A stretch of DNA of 64,000 nucleotides from Lamellibrachia satsuma (lineage: Eukaryota; Annelida; Polychaeta; Sabellida; Siboglinidae). Each line of letters begins with the position of its first letter. The first letter of the stretch is position 1. The position numbers and the translations under genes are program-made. Location of the stretch: assembly GCA_033239005.1 (NCBI GenBank), contig BSQZ01000014.1:4643501-4707500 (forward strand), in the 5' to 3' direction. Under the pieces are notes generated by a model. It searched no databases. It worked only from the letters and a program-made list of their open reading frames with translations, and had not been told where the DNA came from. Below, in pieces: positions 52,831-64,000 of this stretch.

Positions 52831-54859
52831 TCCACAGAGGCAGTTCACGTGTTAAGGTTTTTTAGAATGTTCAAGACTGGCAAAATTTTATTTCTGGCTA
52901 AGGGCCTGCATTGGATGCCACTAACAATTATTGAGAGTTCATTTGTATCTCTAGTACTGGTCAGATACATACATATCCCTGTAAGAAACACTCCCATGTC
53001 ACTTGGCTCACTCCCATCTTAACTTACATAACACTAACTAGGTGGCAGCAGCTCTCAATGTTGCAACTGGCATTGTATTCACTAGGTGGCAGCAGCACTT
53101 CTACTAAGGTGCTTACTACAACATATGCAATTCATAAAAGGCTACTGAGGCTAAATAGTGCCTTATATATCATGGACCTTAGAACACTCTAGTCACTGCA
53201 CAAATTGTCTTGTTATTTGATGCACAAAAGACCAGGTCTGTCTTGACAAAGCATTTTAGCACTGGCCGCCTTCCTGTAATATAAAAAATATGAAGCAGAA
53301 AACTAGTTAATAATGAGACTTGTTTTCATGGAATCAATACAGCTGACATCTTTGTCCGACGGGGTCAAAGTGCGGCATGTGTCCTATCTATTTAAAATTA
53401 GATACCCTGGAGATAGAAAATGACATCATTTCAGTGGCAGTTGTAAACAAGAAGTTTCTGGAAAGTAAACAACAACAACATCTAGATAAAGTAAAACAAC
53501 ACATGAACAAGAAAGACAAACAAATCTTGAAAGCGCTGAAACATTTCATAATAGTCAAATTGTGCATTCACTTAGCTGCACATAAACCTAATGTTCATGT
53601 CTTAACTTGTGCACTGCAACCTGTTGACTAAATCAGGATTCATTCACTAGATGGCAGCACTGATCTGGTTGTCTGAATGTTTTAACACCACGGACCAACC
53701 TGTTCATGTCATAGTTACGAAACAAAAATGAAACAATTTTGCTAGAAAAATATGCTTTGCAACGATAAATCAGCATAGAGGTTCATGTGAACATGAGTGT
53801 TTAATATTTCATATGAAATTATTATAAAGTATATTTTAATAAAAAAAGTGTTTATGTTTACTGCCTTATTGAAACAGTGAATGAGAACCTGCTAACTAGT
53901 AATCATTTTCTGGAGAATAATTAACCTCAAATAATTAACACCAAAGCACACAATCTAACCTTTGACTAAAACTGCTCCCTGAACTATTATGGGGTCACCA
54001 CTAATGCTGTCTGATATTGAAATTACGTTATATGTATGAAATAAATAACCTGGCTGGAAGACTGTGCTGGACATACGGTTGTTACTTGACTACTGAGGCT
54101 CTCTGTATGTACAGGCAATTGACCAATAAACACCCCTCCCCCTCCAACTGACATTAAGCAAAGGCACATAATTATCTGATTACACTGCCATTTTAAACCC
54201 AAGATCTCTGCCATAGCAGCAGTTGTTACCCTAAATAAATACGAGGGACCAACACAAGACAGGAATGTTTGATACTAACAAAACTAGATTATGTTACCTG
54301 TGTGCGTGCGTGTTGATTTAATGCACATATAAATATGTTTCTAATATTCAAGCTCAGCTTCTCTTTAAATAATTTTGTTGTACATTTTAGGCGAGTTTCA
54401 CCTCAATGACACATACATTGTAACATTCATTTTAATGATTAGTATTCCCTTTGTTTTATTTTAATGTTATATTTTTATTTATTTAGTGTCAATATCATTT
54501 GAATGCATTAAACGGAACAGGAAGTCGTGCTGCGGTCAGAGCGGTGCATACAGAGCGGTGCATACAGAGACGGTGCGTGTCTGCGGCGCATGCGGAGAGG
54601 ATGCAATGCGTTAACCACAGAACTTACACGTGTGAATACCTGGGGAGGCTTGCCTTGTCGGTCGTGCCATATGATCAGGTGGTGGGGCTCGTATGAGTTC
54701 GTCAGATGCGTGGGTGACAGTGACGTCCCTGAAGAAAAGAAGATCAACGTCAAAAGTTGCAATGGGCACAAAGTTTAGGAATAATCTTAAATTATTTATC
54801 TTTGGAGACTTTATTATAAAATGAGTCTTTTCACTTTATAAAAAAGGTAAAGGGATGTT
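52831..54859. other. Gene-poor stretch
   Basis: Short open frames without domains; nothing assignable. Confidence 0.5.
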
Positions 54860-54955
54860 CACATACAGCACAGAATTTAGTCCTTAAGACCACACAAAGC
54901 ACTTTACACTTCACCCCCTGGCAGACCTGTTCATCCCAACAACAACTGGGAAGCA
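54860..54955 (-). mobile_element. SINE family 1 tail fragment
   Basis: CACTTCACCCCCTGGCAGAC and CTGTTCATCCCAA match the tails at 15005-15301 and 47835-48139. Confidence 0.65.
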
Positions 54956-55698
54956 GGAAAGTCCACACATGATAGTGACCATGTCTGGTCTTAATAACAG
55001 TCTATCTAACCCATATTAATATTATATTTAGCTTAACATTTTATTGTTATTGTCAGCACTTGTATACAATTTAATGCAATAATTATAAATTGTATTTATA
55101 ACTACTAATGTTATGCCAAATTTCAACGATGTTATGTTCATATATGTATTGTATTCTATGGGTAGAAATAAACAAATAAGTGTAAATTATATTTATTATA
55201 ATTAAAATTGTTATGCCAAATTTCAATAACGTTATGTTCATAATTACATGTGTAGAAGTATTGTATGCATTCTATGGGTCAAAATATTATCATATCTGTT
55301 CATTAAACTAGTGATCTTTCCCCTAAATGCCCCATGTTTACACCTGCTCCAGCTGAGACTTGGTAGACAGGCAAGTAAGTAATTACTTATTGTCCCATAG
55401 CTACCAGGCAAGGTAGGCTGCAATACTGTGGCAAGCTATTTATAGGTCGCTATGCTGACCTGCACAATACTCAACACTGGCAGACATGCACAATATTGCC
55501 TACTGACATACATTAGTTTATTGCCTGGATCGGTTCTGATGTCAGCAGCCAGACACCATAGAACAATACACATGAATGTAGTGTTCTTGTTTAACAAGTT
55601 AGAACTGTTCAAAGCACTTTGTACATCTTGTACGACAGACCTTATGCTAGTTTCGTTAAGACCAAGGACCTCTCTGAACTTATATTTAACTCTTCTGA

Positions 55699-55745
55699 GA
55701 CAGAGAGAGAGAGAGAGAGGGGGGGGGAGAGAGAGAGAGAGAGAG
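55699..55745. repeat. (GA)n microsatellite with G run
   Basis: GA repeat split by a run of nine G. Confidence 0.95.
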
Positions 55746-55842
55746 GCCTTAGGAAAGGGGTCAGACCGCTGAAACCAAGATGGGAGGACTATGTAAAGAG
55801 GGACGTAACAAAGGCTGAGGAGGATGACAAGTGGAGGGAGAA

Positions 55843-55896
55843 GGCTGCCGATAGGGAGAAGGCTGCCGATAGGGAGAAGGCTGCTGATGGAAAGGA
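55843..55896. repeat. 18-bp repeat x3
   Basis: GGGAGAAGGCTGCCGATA, third copy varied. Confidence 0.93.
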
Positions 55897-56129
55897 ATAA
55901 CCGCTGGAGCAGTACAGTAGTACATGATCTAGCCTCACCCCTTTCCAAAGAGAGTAACAAGGGAGTTCACCCATGTGAATGGGATGTCCTAACATAAATG
56001 CAATTGATTCCTGTACCCAGTTATTTTTTAAAGGTGTACACAAAGAATTATGCACTGCATTCTTTAGGATGTGTTCACCGAGGTCCACGTTTAAGTGAAA
56101 CTGGCCTCACAGTGGGCACTCGAAGGCAA

Positions 56130-56235
56130 CTCAACTAAGGAAGTATTCAGCCACAGTACATTAACTGGACATTAACTCTATGACTGCCTGTTATCAGGTA
56201 CTCATTTATACGTGAGTGAGTGAATGACAACAATG
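56130..56235 (-). mobile_element. SINE family 1 body fragment
   Basis: GAAGTATTCAGCCAC and CAGGTACTCATTTATACGTG match the 15005-15301 body. Confidence 0.5.
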
Positions 56236-57094
56236 ATTTGTTAAGACAAGATACCTCTATTAAGTCTAATAAAGGCCTACACATTCTGACATTATGTGTA
56301 TTGCAAATTTTGAAACAATGTACCACGTTTACTCACCTGTACTAAAAGTAGTTATATAGGTCAATGGCTATGAAAACATAATAATAAATAGTTGCCCTCC
56401 AGTATCACAAGTCCATGCCCCCCTTCAAAATACGACCATAAATTACCTCATCACTGTGAACTGGGCCAACAATGCAGATCTATGATGGGCAGTGAGTGAC
56501 AGTGTAGGGAACTGGTAGGAAAGCAGTGAATATACAATCCCTCATGGTGGCGTCACATTCATTTACAACCACAAACTTAACACCTGTAATTATCTGCTGC
56601 AGCTCATGACATATTAACACCTAGTTAACACACGCACCACTGTCAAATGCAGAGGTTCCAAGTCTACTACTTTGGCAGTAGAACTACCGGTTAATTTTTT
56701 TTTTTTACAGAATCTACCACTCCACCATTTCAGCCAAAATATACCGCCAAACTGCAAATTCAAGGTTAACGAATTATATTTACTCATTTGTAATTCAAAT
56801 CTACCGCCAAACCAACATATGTAGAAAATACACAAGAAGATGCTTTAAAATTAAGTAAATGTACCATCAAATTGGAAAAACGTCCACCAGGAACGGAAAC
56901 CCCCCCTCACACAAATCATCATGTGCCACAGTTATGTGTGCACAGCAAGAATGGGTGTCTGTTCAGTCATGAATAGGTGAAAAATAACCATTAGTTCAAC
57001 ACCTGTGTCCATCAATAATGCAGCTGCTAAACTAACAGCTCTGTTTAGCACAATGACTGGCAAATTTAACATGTTATCACAATTCCTGGCACAT
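56236..57094. other. Unassigned spacer
   Basis: No gene recognised. Confidence 0.5.
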
Positions 57095-57137
57095 GGACAC
57101 GCGCACGCGCGCGCTCGCGCACGCACACACACACACA
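57095..57137. repeat. Alternating purine-pyrimidine (CG/CA) tract
   Basis: CACGCGCACGCGCGCGCTCG then CA repeat; Z-DNA-prone. Confidence 0.95.
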
Positions 57138-57556
57138 GTTACACTGCATTATGAATGTGCAGGTTCTTGCACATTATGTCAAAATAAAACTAGTTCCATT
57201 TTCTAGATACACTTGTACATATAATAGCAGGCAACAATGACCAAGGGAGGAAAAAATTTGAGTAGCATAACAAAAACTACAAAACTCAATAATATAAAAT
57301 ACATATACCGGTTTGTACAGAGCAGTTACAGCGACAGCATATACAGAATTCTTATGGACCATGATAGTATTCCCATAATTCACACTTGTATATTTTATTG
57401 TAAGGACATGTCTGATTTGACCAGGCACCTTACTGTTTGCCCTTAGAAAGTACATAGATCAGCTGATCTTGATCTGTAGGTCATACAGTTACACCTGCCA
57501 GTAGATATCAGTTACTACACACTCAGACAGGAGGCAACAGGAACAGCTATTTCAAC

Positions 57557-58085
57557 TCTTGCTGCTACCTTCAGTATGTGCTGCTGTCACAAGAGGAGCT
57601 ACTGGGCTCACACTATCAAATCATGGCTGCTACCTTCAGTATGTGCTGCTGTCACAAGAGGAGCTACTGGGCTCACACTATCAAATCATGGCTGCTACCT
57701 TCAGTATGTGCTGCTGTCACAAGAGGAGCTACTGGGCTCACACTATCAAATCATGGCTGCTACCTTCACTATGTGCTGCTGTCACAAGAGGAGCTACTGG
57801 GCTCACACTATCAAATCATGGCTGCTACCTTCAGTATGTGCTGCTGTCACAAGAGGAGCTACTGGGCTCACACTATCAAATCATGGCTGCTACCTTCACT
57901 ATGTGCTGCTGTCACAAGAGGAGCTACTGGGCTCACACTATCAAATCATGGCTGCTACCTTCAGTATGTGCTGCTGTCACAAGAGGAGCTACTGGGCTCA
58001 CACTATCAAATCATGGCTGCTACCTTCACTATGTGCTGCTGTCACAGGAGGAGCTACTGGGCTCACACTATCAAATCATGGCTGA
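57557..58085. repeat. 65-bp minisatellite, about 8 copies
   Basis: Core CTGTCACAAGAGGAGCTACT; copies differ mainly at TTCAGTATG/TTCACTATG, alternating. All three plus frames stay open about 170 codons because the unit lacks stops in any frame. Confidence 0.98.
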
Positions 58086-59457
58086 CCCACAGACATAAAT
58101 AAATATTATGGGGTGTTCAAGCAGAGCAGCTGACCAAATTACTAACTGAAACTGGCTACTACTGGCCACTATGTATGTCAATGACCACTATGTATGACCA
58201 CTAAATATGAATTATGTATGTGGGCCAGCAGTGATATTCAGACTGCTGTGCACTACTGGTGATGTTTGCACTAGCAGGAATTATGAATTACGTTGTCTTA
58301 GACCAACAGTAAAATAGTCATGCTTAGATGAAGTGGTGAGTCTGGGTAAGTGTTACAGAGCATTACAAAGGGGACGGGGGGGGGGGGGGCAGGGGTGACT
58401 ATTTATGGATGCTCCCAATTTTCCTTTAAAAGTGTTCTGGAATGTCAACCTTACAGTTTTCTTTATACATACCTATACATAACTATATTCTACCTGCAAA
58501 CTATGAACCAAGACATATACTTACTTACGTTTTATCCACTTAATGTTATGAAGACATATACGCACTGAATATAAAATAGATGTATGCATTTTAAAGTTAG
58601 GTTTGTAGTTGTATATTTCTCAAATCACTTTTTAAGTATAGGCCAGTGATATGAAGCAAACTACAAGATGTCGATATTACAAACTGTGCATAATGTTGGT
58701 ATGAATTACAAACTGCACGGGACGGCAAACTACAGGAAGCCTACATCTGTATAGGCCTGCAATGAGTTTTTCTCAGAAAGAAATGCACAGCAGTCTGCAT
58801 GTAGCTCCAGTGAGCTTGCTGGCTGTGTCTATTTCAGGGCTGTACATTATAACAATCTTGTATTCCAGCTGCAATGCCTTTTAACCCTTTGAGTAAGCAA
58901 TCATAAAAATTATATTAGTTATTAACAAGGGTGCTTTAAAAAAATCTTAACATCGCTAATAATTATCACACAAATGTGATTGCGGTATCATTTTGTTGCT
59001 AAAAAGATTCTTTATTATAATAAAATTATAAAAACTACAGCACCTACTCTTTTCATGGGGACATTACTTTTGGAATTTCATCAAAAAAAGAAGCAACATT
59101 TTTTAATGTTCACCCTGTTACTAGATAATTACTGAGTGGCTCTATGTCCAATAAAAAATGTAGCCATACACAGCATATATAGACGTGCAGTGTACAAGTG
59201 CAAAGGTTTGGATGCACGTCTATTAGTTCTCAAACGTGGCCCGAACAATGACCTGCCGCTATGGGTGAAATCAGCCTCTAAATCAGACTGGTAGCTAATC
59301 CGCAGTGTGGCGCCACTGTGAACTATGCGAAGAATGCGGAGGCAGACACTGAAAAAGCACGTTCGTTGGCGGTTTTTTCAATTCCAGACAAACAACATCA
59401 ACTGGTCACCACTCAATTCTTCGAGCATCATTAAACAGACAATTCAAACTCGCAAGC
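58086..59457. other. Unassigned spacer
   Basis: G run at 58373-58390; no gene recognised. Confidence 0.5.
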
Positions 59458-59558
59458 TTTGCTGACAGTGAGTCAGTTATAAAATAAATAAAAGCTAGTC
59501 CTAGTACTTTGCTGACAGTGAGTCAGTTATAAAATAAATAAAAGCTAGTCCTAGTACT
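59458..59558. repeat. 50-bp exact duplication
   Basis: GCTGACAGTGAGTCAGTTAT starts at 59461 and 59511; copies identical over the unit. Confidence 0.96.
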
Positions 59559-60604
59559 TCCACAGACATCAGGCTGAAAGCCACCAGTAGTGATAACAAT
59601 GTGGTGCCATGTGGCAGTTAAAACACACACTATGAATTATTTCTAAAGGGTCCGCAAGTTCATGCCAGCAGCAGCAGTACTGCTGTCCTTTGTGTTTAGC
59701 GTGCCTTCACTCCTGAAAATCTATGTCTTTGCACATGGTTTCACTTCTCAAAAAGGGGGGTGTGCGTCTATTAGGTAGTGCACTACTATTGGGAATTATA
59801 CGGTATTAGCTACAAAATAAAACAAAAATGAATCAAATATGTTGATAACTTTTGATTCTTATGATTTTCTCCAACACCAGACTATGCTGTTTCAGACAGG
59901 CCCTTCGGTCCCACGTTGTTTACTGTCGCAGTGCGGACTGTCGAAGCCAGCGGAAATCGCAATGGCAACTTGTTGATATTTACCTCAAAAAAAAAACCTC
60001 AACATCGTTCTAACTGTCTGAACTGAATTCACTAATGCTGTCATTCAATTTGCCGAAATATTTACGTGGAAACTTTAAATAATCCAACCTAAAGTGAACT
60101 GACACAGAATGAAGTGAGAAAACAAAATGGCAGATTAGTAAATAAATAGCTCAGATGGCCCAGACAACACGTGTTGTAATAATAATTTCTCATTTGCTAC
60201 ATATAGCCCGCTCGCTCATTCACATGTATTTGAGCTTTCCAAAGATATGAGGTGTTATATATTTAAATACTATGAATGGAAACGTAAATTTATTCTGTGC
60301 AGCTTAGTAAAACGAGCCAAATATTGGCACCAATTATGTGATGTATTTTGTAGGCTAGATCGTCATTAGTTATCATCGACTATGCTCATGAATAAATCTG
60401 AATCAGGACGAAGAGTGATTCAGCTTTCCAATGATACCATTTGTTCCTGTGTGAGGTACTGGTGACAGAAACGAAAATTAATAAAGTGATACCAAAATTG
60501 GCCGGAACGCTTTTCGCACTGATCATGTGGGCCAAATTCGGCCCAGTGGTCACTCCCAGGGTTAAGAAGTTACAAATCAAAGTGGCATGGTTGACACGGG
60601 GGAA
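59559..60604. other. Unassigned spacer
   Basis: No recognisable gene; small frames only. Confidence 0.5.
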
Positions 60605-61145
60605 TAGGCTTGGGACAGTTACTTAGGGCAATAAGTTTAGGTGCAAAAGGCCTTGCTATGGTTGGCGTTGGACAACAAGCTTGGGACAGTTACTTAGGGC
60701 AATATGCCGTGACATGGGACAACAGGCTTGGGACAGTTACTTGGTGCAATAGGCCTTGACATGGGACAATAGGCTTGGGACAGTTACTTGGTGCAATAGG
60801 CCTTGACATGGGACAATAGGCTTGGGACAGTTACTTGGTGCAATAGGCCTTGACATGGGACAACAGGCTTGGGATAGTTACTTGGGGCAATAGGCCTTGA
60901 CATGGGACAATAGGCTTGGGATAGTTACTTGGGGCAATAGGCCTTGACATGGGACAATAGGCTTGGGACAGTTATTTGGTGCAATAGGCCTTGACATGGG
61001 ACAATATGCTTGGGACAGTTATTGGGGCAATAGGCCTTGACATTAGACCATAGGCTTGAGACAGTAACTTGGGGCAATATGCATTGGCATGGGGCAATAG
61101 GCTTGGGACAGTCACTGGGGCAATAGGCCTTGACATGGGACAATA
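60605..61145. repeat. 47-bp minisatellite, about 11 copies
   Basis: Core GGGACAATAGGCTTGGGACA; variants at ACTTGGTGCAA/ACTTGGGGCAA, degenerate at both ends. Confidence 0.96.
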
Positions 61146-63260
61146 GGGGCACAAACTGGAGGGATGCATAGGAAAAATTAGGGTGGGGCATAGTACCCAT
61201 GATGGTGAGATTCCTACCCCATCCCACCTAGCCATAAAGCTCGAAAAAAAATAAGAACTTTGAGATAGCCAGATGGAGTCACATATCATATGCCCACTTG
61301 GTTACATCCATTTATCACCCATCTGGCTATCTAAAACTTATTTTCAAGCCTTATGGCTAGATGAGACGGGGGTAGCAATTTCACGCACCTGGGTGCTATG
61401 CCTCAACCTACTATATATGAATAGAAAATTGCAATCAGCAGTAAAGCGGCGTACCAAAATGCCTACTTTCTTAGGCACTTCCCACTGAAGTAAGAACTGT
61501 AGATGCCTGATGACGTAATAGGACGTCAAAGCCACAGAACAGACTGTTATTCACACAGGAAAGTAACCCCTTCATAGCATGACCCTGCGACCTCGGTGAA
61601 CCTTGAACTTTATTCAAGAACTCTTGACATCACAAAGTGTACAGAGTACTATGGCTATTTGGGAGAAAATCAACATTATTGTTTGCATTAGTACTACTAT
61701 TTAAAGAATTTATTCAGAGCGTTCCAATTATATCAAAGTGGCTACTGGTAGACATATACATTCTAAAAACTAATGAGTGCTTAATAACTACGTTTAATCA
61801 CATTTGTGAAAAATTTTTCCTGTTGCCTGATGGAACTATTATCTCTACTTGTCTTGATTAGAAGTGCAAAGTTTTTTGATTGCATCTGTGAAAATGTGAT
61901 TGGGATCATTTGTTAAATTAATTAAATTAAGCTAAGCTCAGTGTATGTGGCAGTAATTTTGCTCACACTTGGCCCATTCGTATGTCAAATTTCAGCTTCA
62001 TGCCTTGTATGTTTTAAAAATAGCTGAACATTAGATTTGTTTCCTCGTTGACAATAATAATAACCAAATGTGACATTCATATGCGAGATGTGAAGCTTTT
62101 TTGCAGTATTAATAATTTTTTTGTGCCAAAGTCTATTTCTGATAGTATCGCATTGCATTGACCCCCAGAATTGGTCTATTTGCCGATGTATTAATCAAAC
62201 TAGGATAGGGCCATTGATGACAACCTGTTTATCCATAATGTTGCATGATTATGCAATCAATGTCACATGCCATTTTTCATATCTGAACAAAAAGCATTTA
62301 TCTTTGCACTATGCAATACATTAGAGTTGTATATGTGGTACAACTAATCATGAAATAACTAGCAAATATATCATACCACTTTCAAAATGACCAGATTAAT
62401 GATGGCTCACCAACTTCACTGCATGACTTCGTACTATTTCTGTCCTCGAAGGGAATTTACACGTATAAGTTTAGCATTGTTTTGAAATATTAACATAACA
62501 CTGAAATACTGAAAAAGATAGATATAAATTCCATAACTCCTTCTTTCCCCATTCCTACAATTATAATCATGTAATTATTATACGCTGTATGTTTGTGTAG
62601 AAGTAAACATGACTGATTGCTTCATTGAGCATCTGATTGATTTATTGATTGGGTATTTCCATACAGATCTCGCCATATGCCCATTGTCTTAATATATCAT
62701 ATTACATTACTATGTAAATGTCCATTCATTCAATTACTCCCATTCAAACAACTCTGTGTCCCACCAACCCATGCCAATCATCTTGATTTAACCCAAACAT
62801 TTAACAATCTTCATTTAACAAAATTGCCATCCCAAACAACAAGTTCCAGATGGCAAGTGGACAAGGAAGCCATTGGTTTATCAAGAGTCCAACAATTTTA
62901 TCATCTATGTATAGCCATACATAGATCACATATATTACAGACTATATCATCCTGTTGCATCCAGTATTGCACCTAACCAGTTAATCCAGAAAACTACAGC
63001 ACAAAATTAACTTAGGATCACTAATTAGTACATTGTATAAAACCAACCAACCATAGATATACCAGTATAGGTTATGTTAACCATTTCAGGTCTGCAGACC
63101 TGTCACAGTATGATGACTGAAGACCGCATTCCCTGGGCATTATTCAAAACATTACCTATGTCATTTGAATTATTTTTCACCAGTAAATACATTCTACACA
63201 TTCTTGAACTAGAAGGATCACCGGATAGTATTGTGCAATTTTATTTTACTTGGTTAACAT
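61146..63260. other. Gene-poor stretch
   Basis: AT-rich, short open frames without domains. Confidence 0.5.
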
Positions 63261-63262
63261 GG

Positions 63263-63480
63263 TAACGAATAATTAAAAATGGCCACTGAGTTGTCACATT
63301 CTTCGCCGATACTGTCAGCGACAGGATGGCGAATACACACATTATTGCCTTCGACAAACAAATTCTCACCTACGTCTGAATCATCGCTAAAACAATCCAT
63401 AAAATGTTCCAAAACATACTCTGGGACGTTGTCAAACCTATCGGCAGCGGCACTGCTGCAAGCAGTCTCTCACATAATCA
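63263..63480 (-). other. Unrecognised acidic open stretch
   Basis: Minus-strand reading without its own early ATG: DNVPEYVLEHFMDCFSDDSD then VGENLFVEGNN ... NYSLPC and a stop. Acidic and coding-like, but with no family signature. Possible exon or transposon-protein remnant. Confidence 0.25.
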
Positions 63481-63714
63481 CTGGTCGGCAGGAAAAGCGA
63501 AATAACTTAAAAATTTTCTTTAGAACACTATCGTAAATTTTACACTAACAGAAAGCCAGTCATTCCCCTAGTGACCAGTATGCAACAAGTAGCGGCAACA
63601 CAGCGGCCAAATGGGAGTTATATTGAATGTAAATCTGCTTATACTCGACCCCGCTACAGCGGGCAGTCGACCGCAAATGTCACGTCACAGTCCAACTTGA
63701 AATGGTTAAGGTAG

Positions 63715-64000
63715 GTAAGGTAAAGTCATTCCCCAGGCATTATGCCTTAGGAAGCCATGAAGGCTTATATGGCCAGTGCTTAAACCTGGTTTCTGTAGTG
63801 CGAAGCAACTTAGAGTGCAGTTATACTGACTCTCCTGGACGGGACACTAGTCCATCGCAGGTACCTTCCAAACAGTGTTTGTACTCATTTGCAGCTGAGT
63901 AGACTGAGGCAAAGTAGGGTAAACGAAATTGCCTAAGCTTCGAAAACGAACCGTGCCCAGTGTGGGTCTTGAACTCACAACCCTCGAATTTAGAGTCCAA
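63715..64000 (-). mobile_element. Second SINE-like repeat, cut by window end
   Basis: Reverse complement shows GTGAGTTCAAGACCCACACT (B-box-like), GCGATGGACTAGTGTCCCGT, a phrase seen in invertebrate SINE central domains, and a GCC...GGCATAATGCC 3' part. The head lies beyond the window. Confidence 0.5.

Overview
This is eukaryotic, almost certainly invertebrate animal, nuclear DNA. It is AT-rich and intron-rich, with two spliced genes, tRNA-derived SINEs, non-LTR retrotransposon tails, hAT-type and other inverted-repeat elements, and an unusually dense set of minisatellites (about 25 arrays, unit lengths 14 to 150 bp). There is no bacterial or phage gene organisation and no CRISPR array. The sequence alone does not place it in a phylum.

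Two genes can be reconstructed exon by exon with matching phases. (1) Plus strand, 4313-9436: a prolyl iminopeptidase (alpha/beta-hydrolase, peptidase family S33) of 7 coding exons and 391 residues, with an intact Ser-Asp-His triad and a possible N-terminal targeting extension. (2) Minus strand, 33249 down to 11957: the gamma (nucleotide-sensing) subunit of AMP-activated protein kinase, 12 coding exons and 397 residues, with all four CBS repeats and the expected ligand residues. The genes are convergent, with about 2.5 kb between their stop codons. The peptidase releases N-terminal proline from peptides; AMPK gamma senses AMP/ADP/ATP. Nothing in the sequence links the two functionally.

Layout: 1-4312 is flank holding a hAT-like element (1963-3535) interleaved with a long inverted repeat (2560-3816). 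4313-9436 is the peptidase gene, with a LINE tail and a direct repeat in its introns. 9437-11956 is the convergent intergenic region with 49-bp and 27-bp minisatellites. 11957-33249 is the AMPK gamma gene; its introns carry a 2.7-kb array of 23-bp units, a 0.73-kb array of 22-bp units, a LINE fragment, a SINE and a hAT MITE. 33250-64000 has no gene I can recognise. It holds a cluster of unrelated minisatellites at 39.8-50.6 kb, a 65-bp array at 57.6 kb, a 47-bp array at 60.6 kb, SINE copies, and a few short acidic open stretches that may be exon remnants.

The most notable points are two GC-AG introns, each forced by reading frame and conservation; a 3' splice site formed by the last unit of a degenerate minisatellite; two mutually exclusive hairpins just downstream of one GC donor; block-wise higher-order structure in the 23-bp array; and an AGGCCT core shared by four otherwise unrelated minisatellites. 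I found no convincing new multi-gene system.
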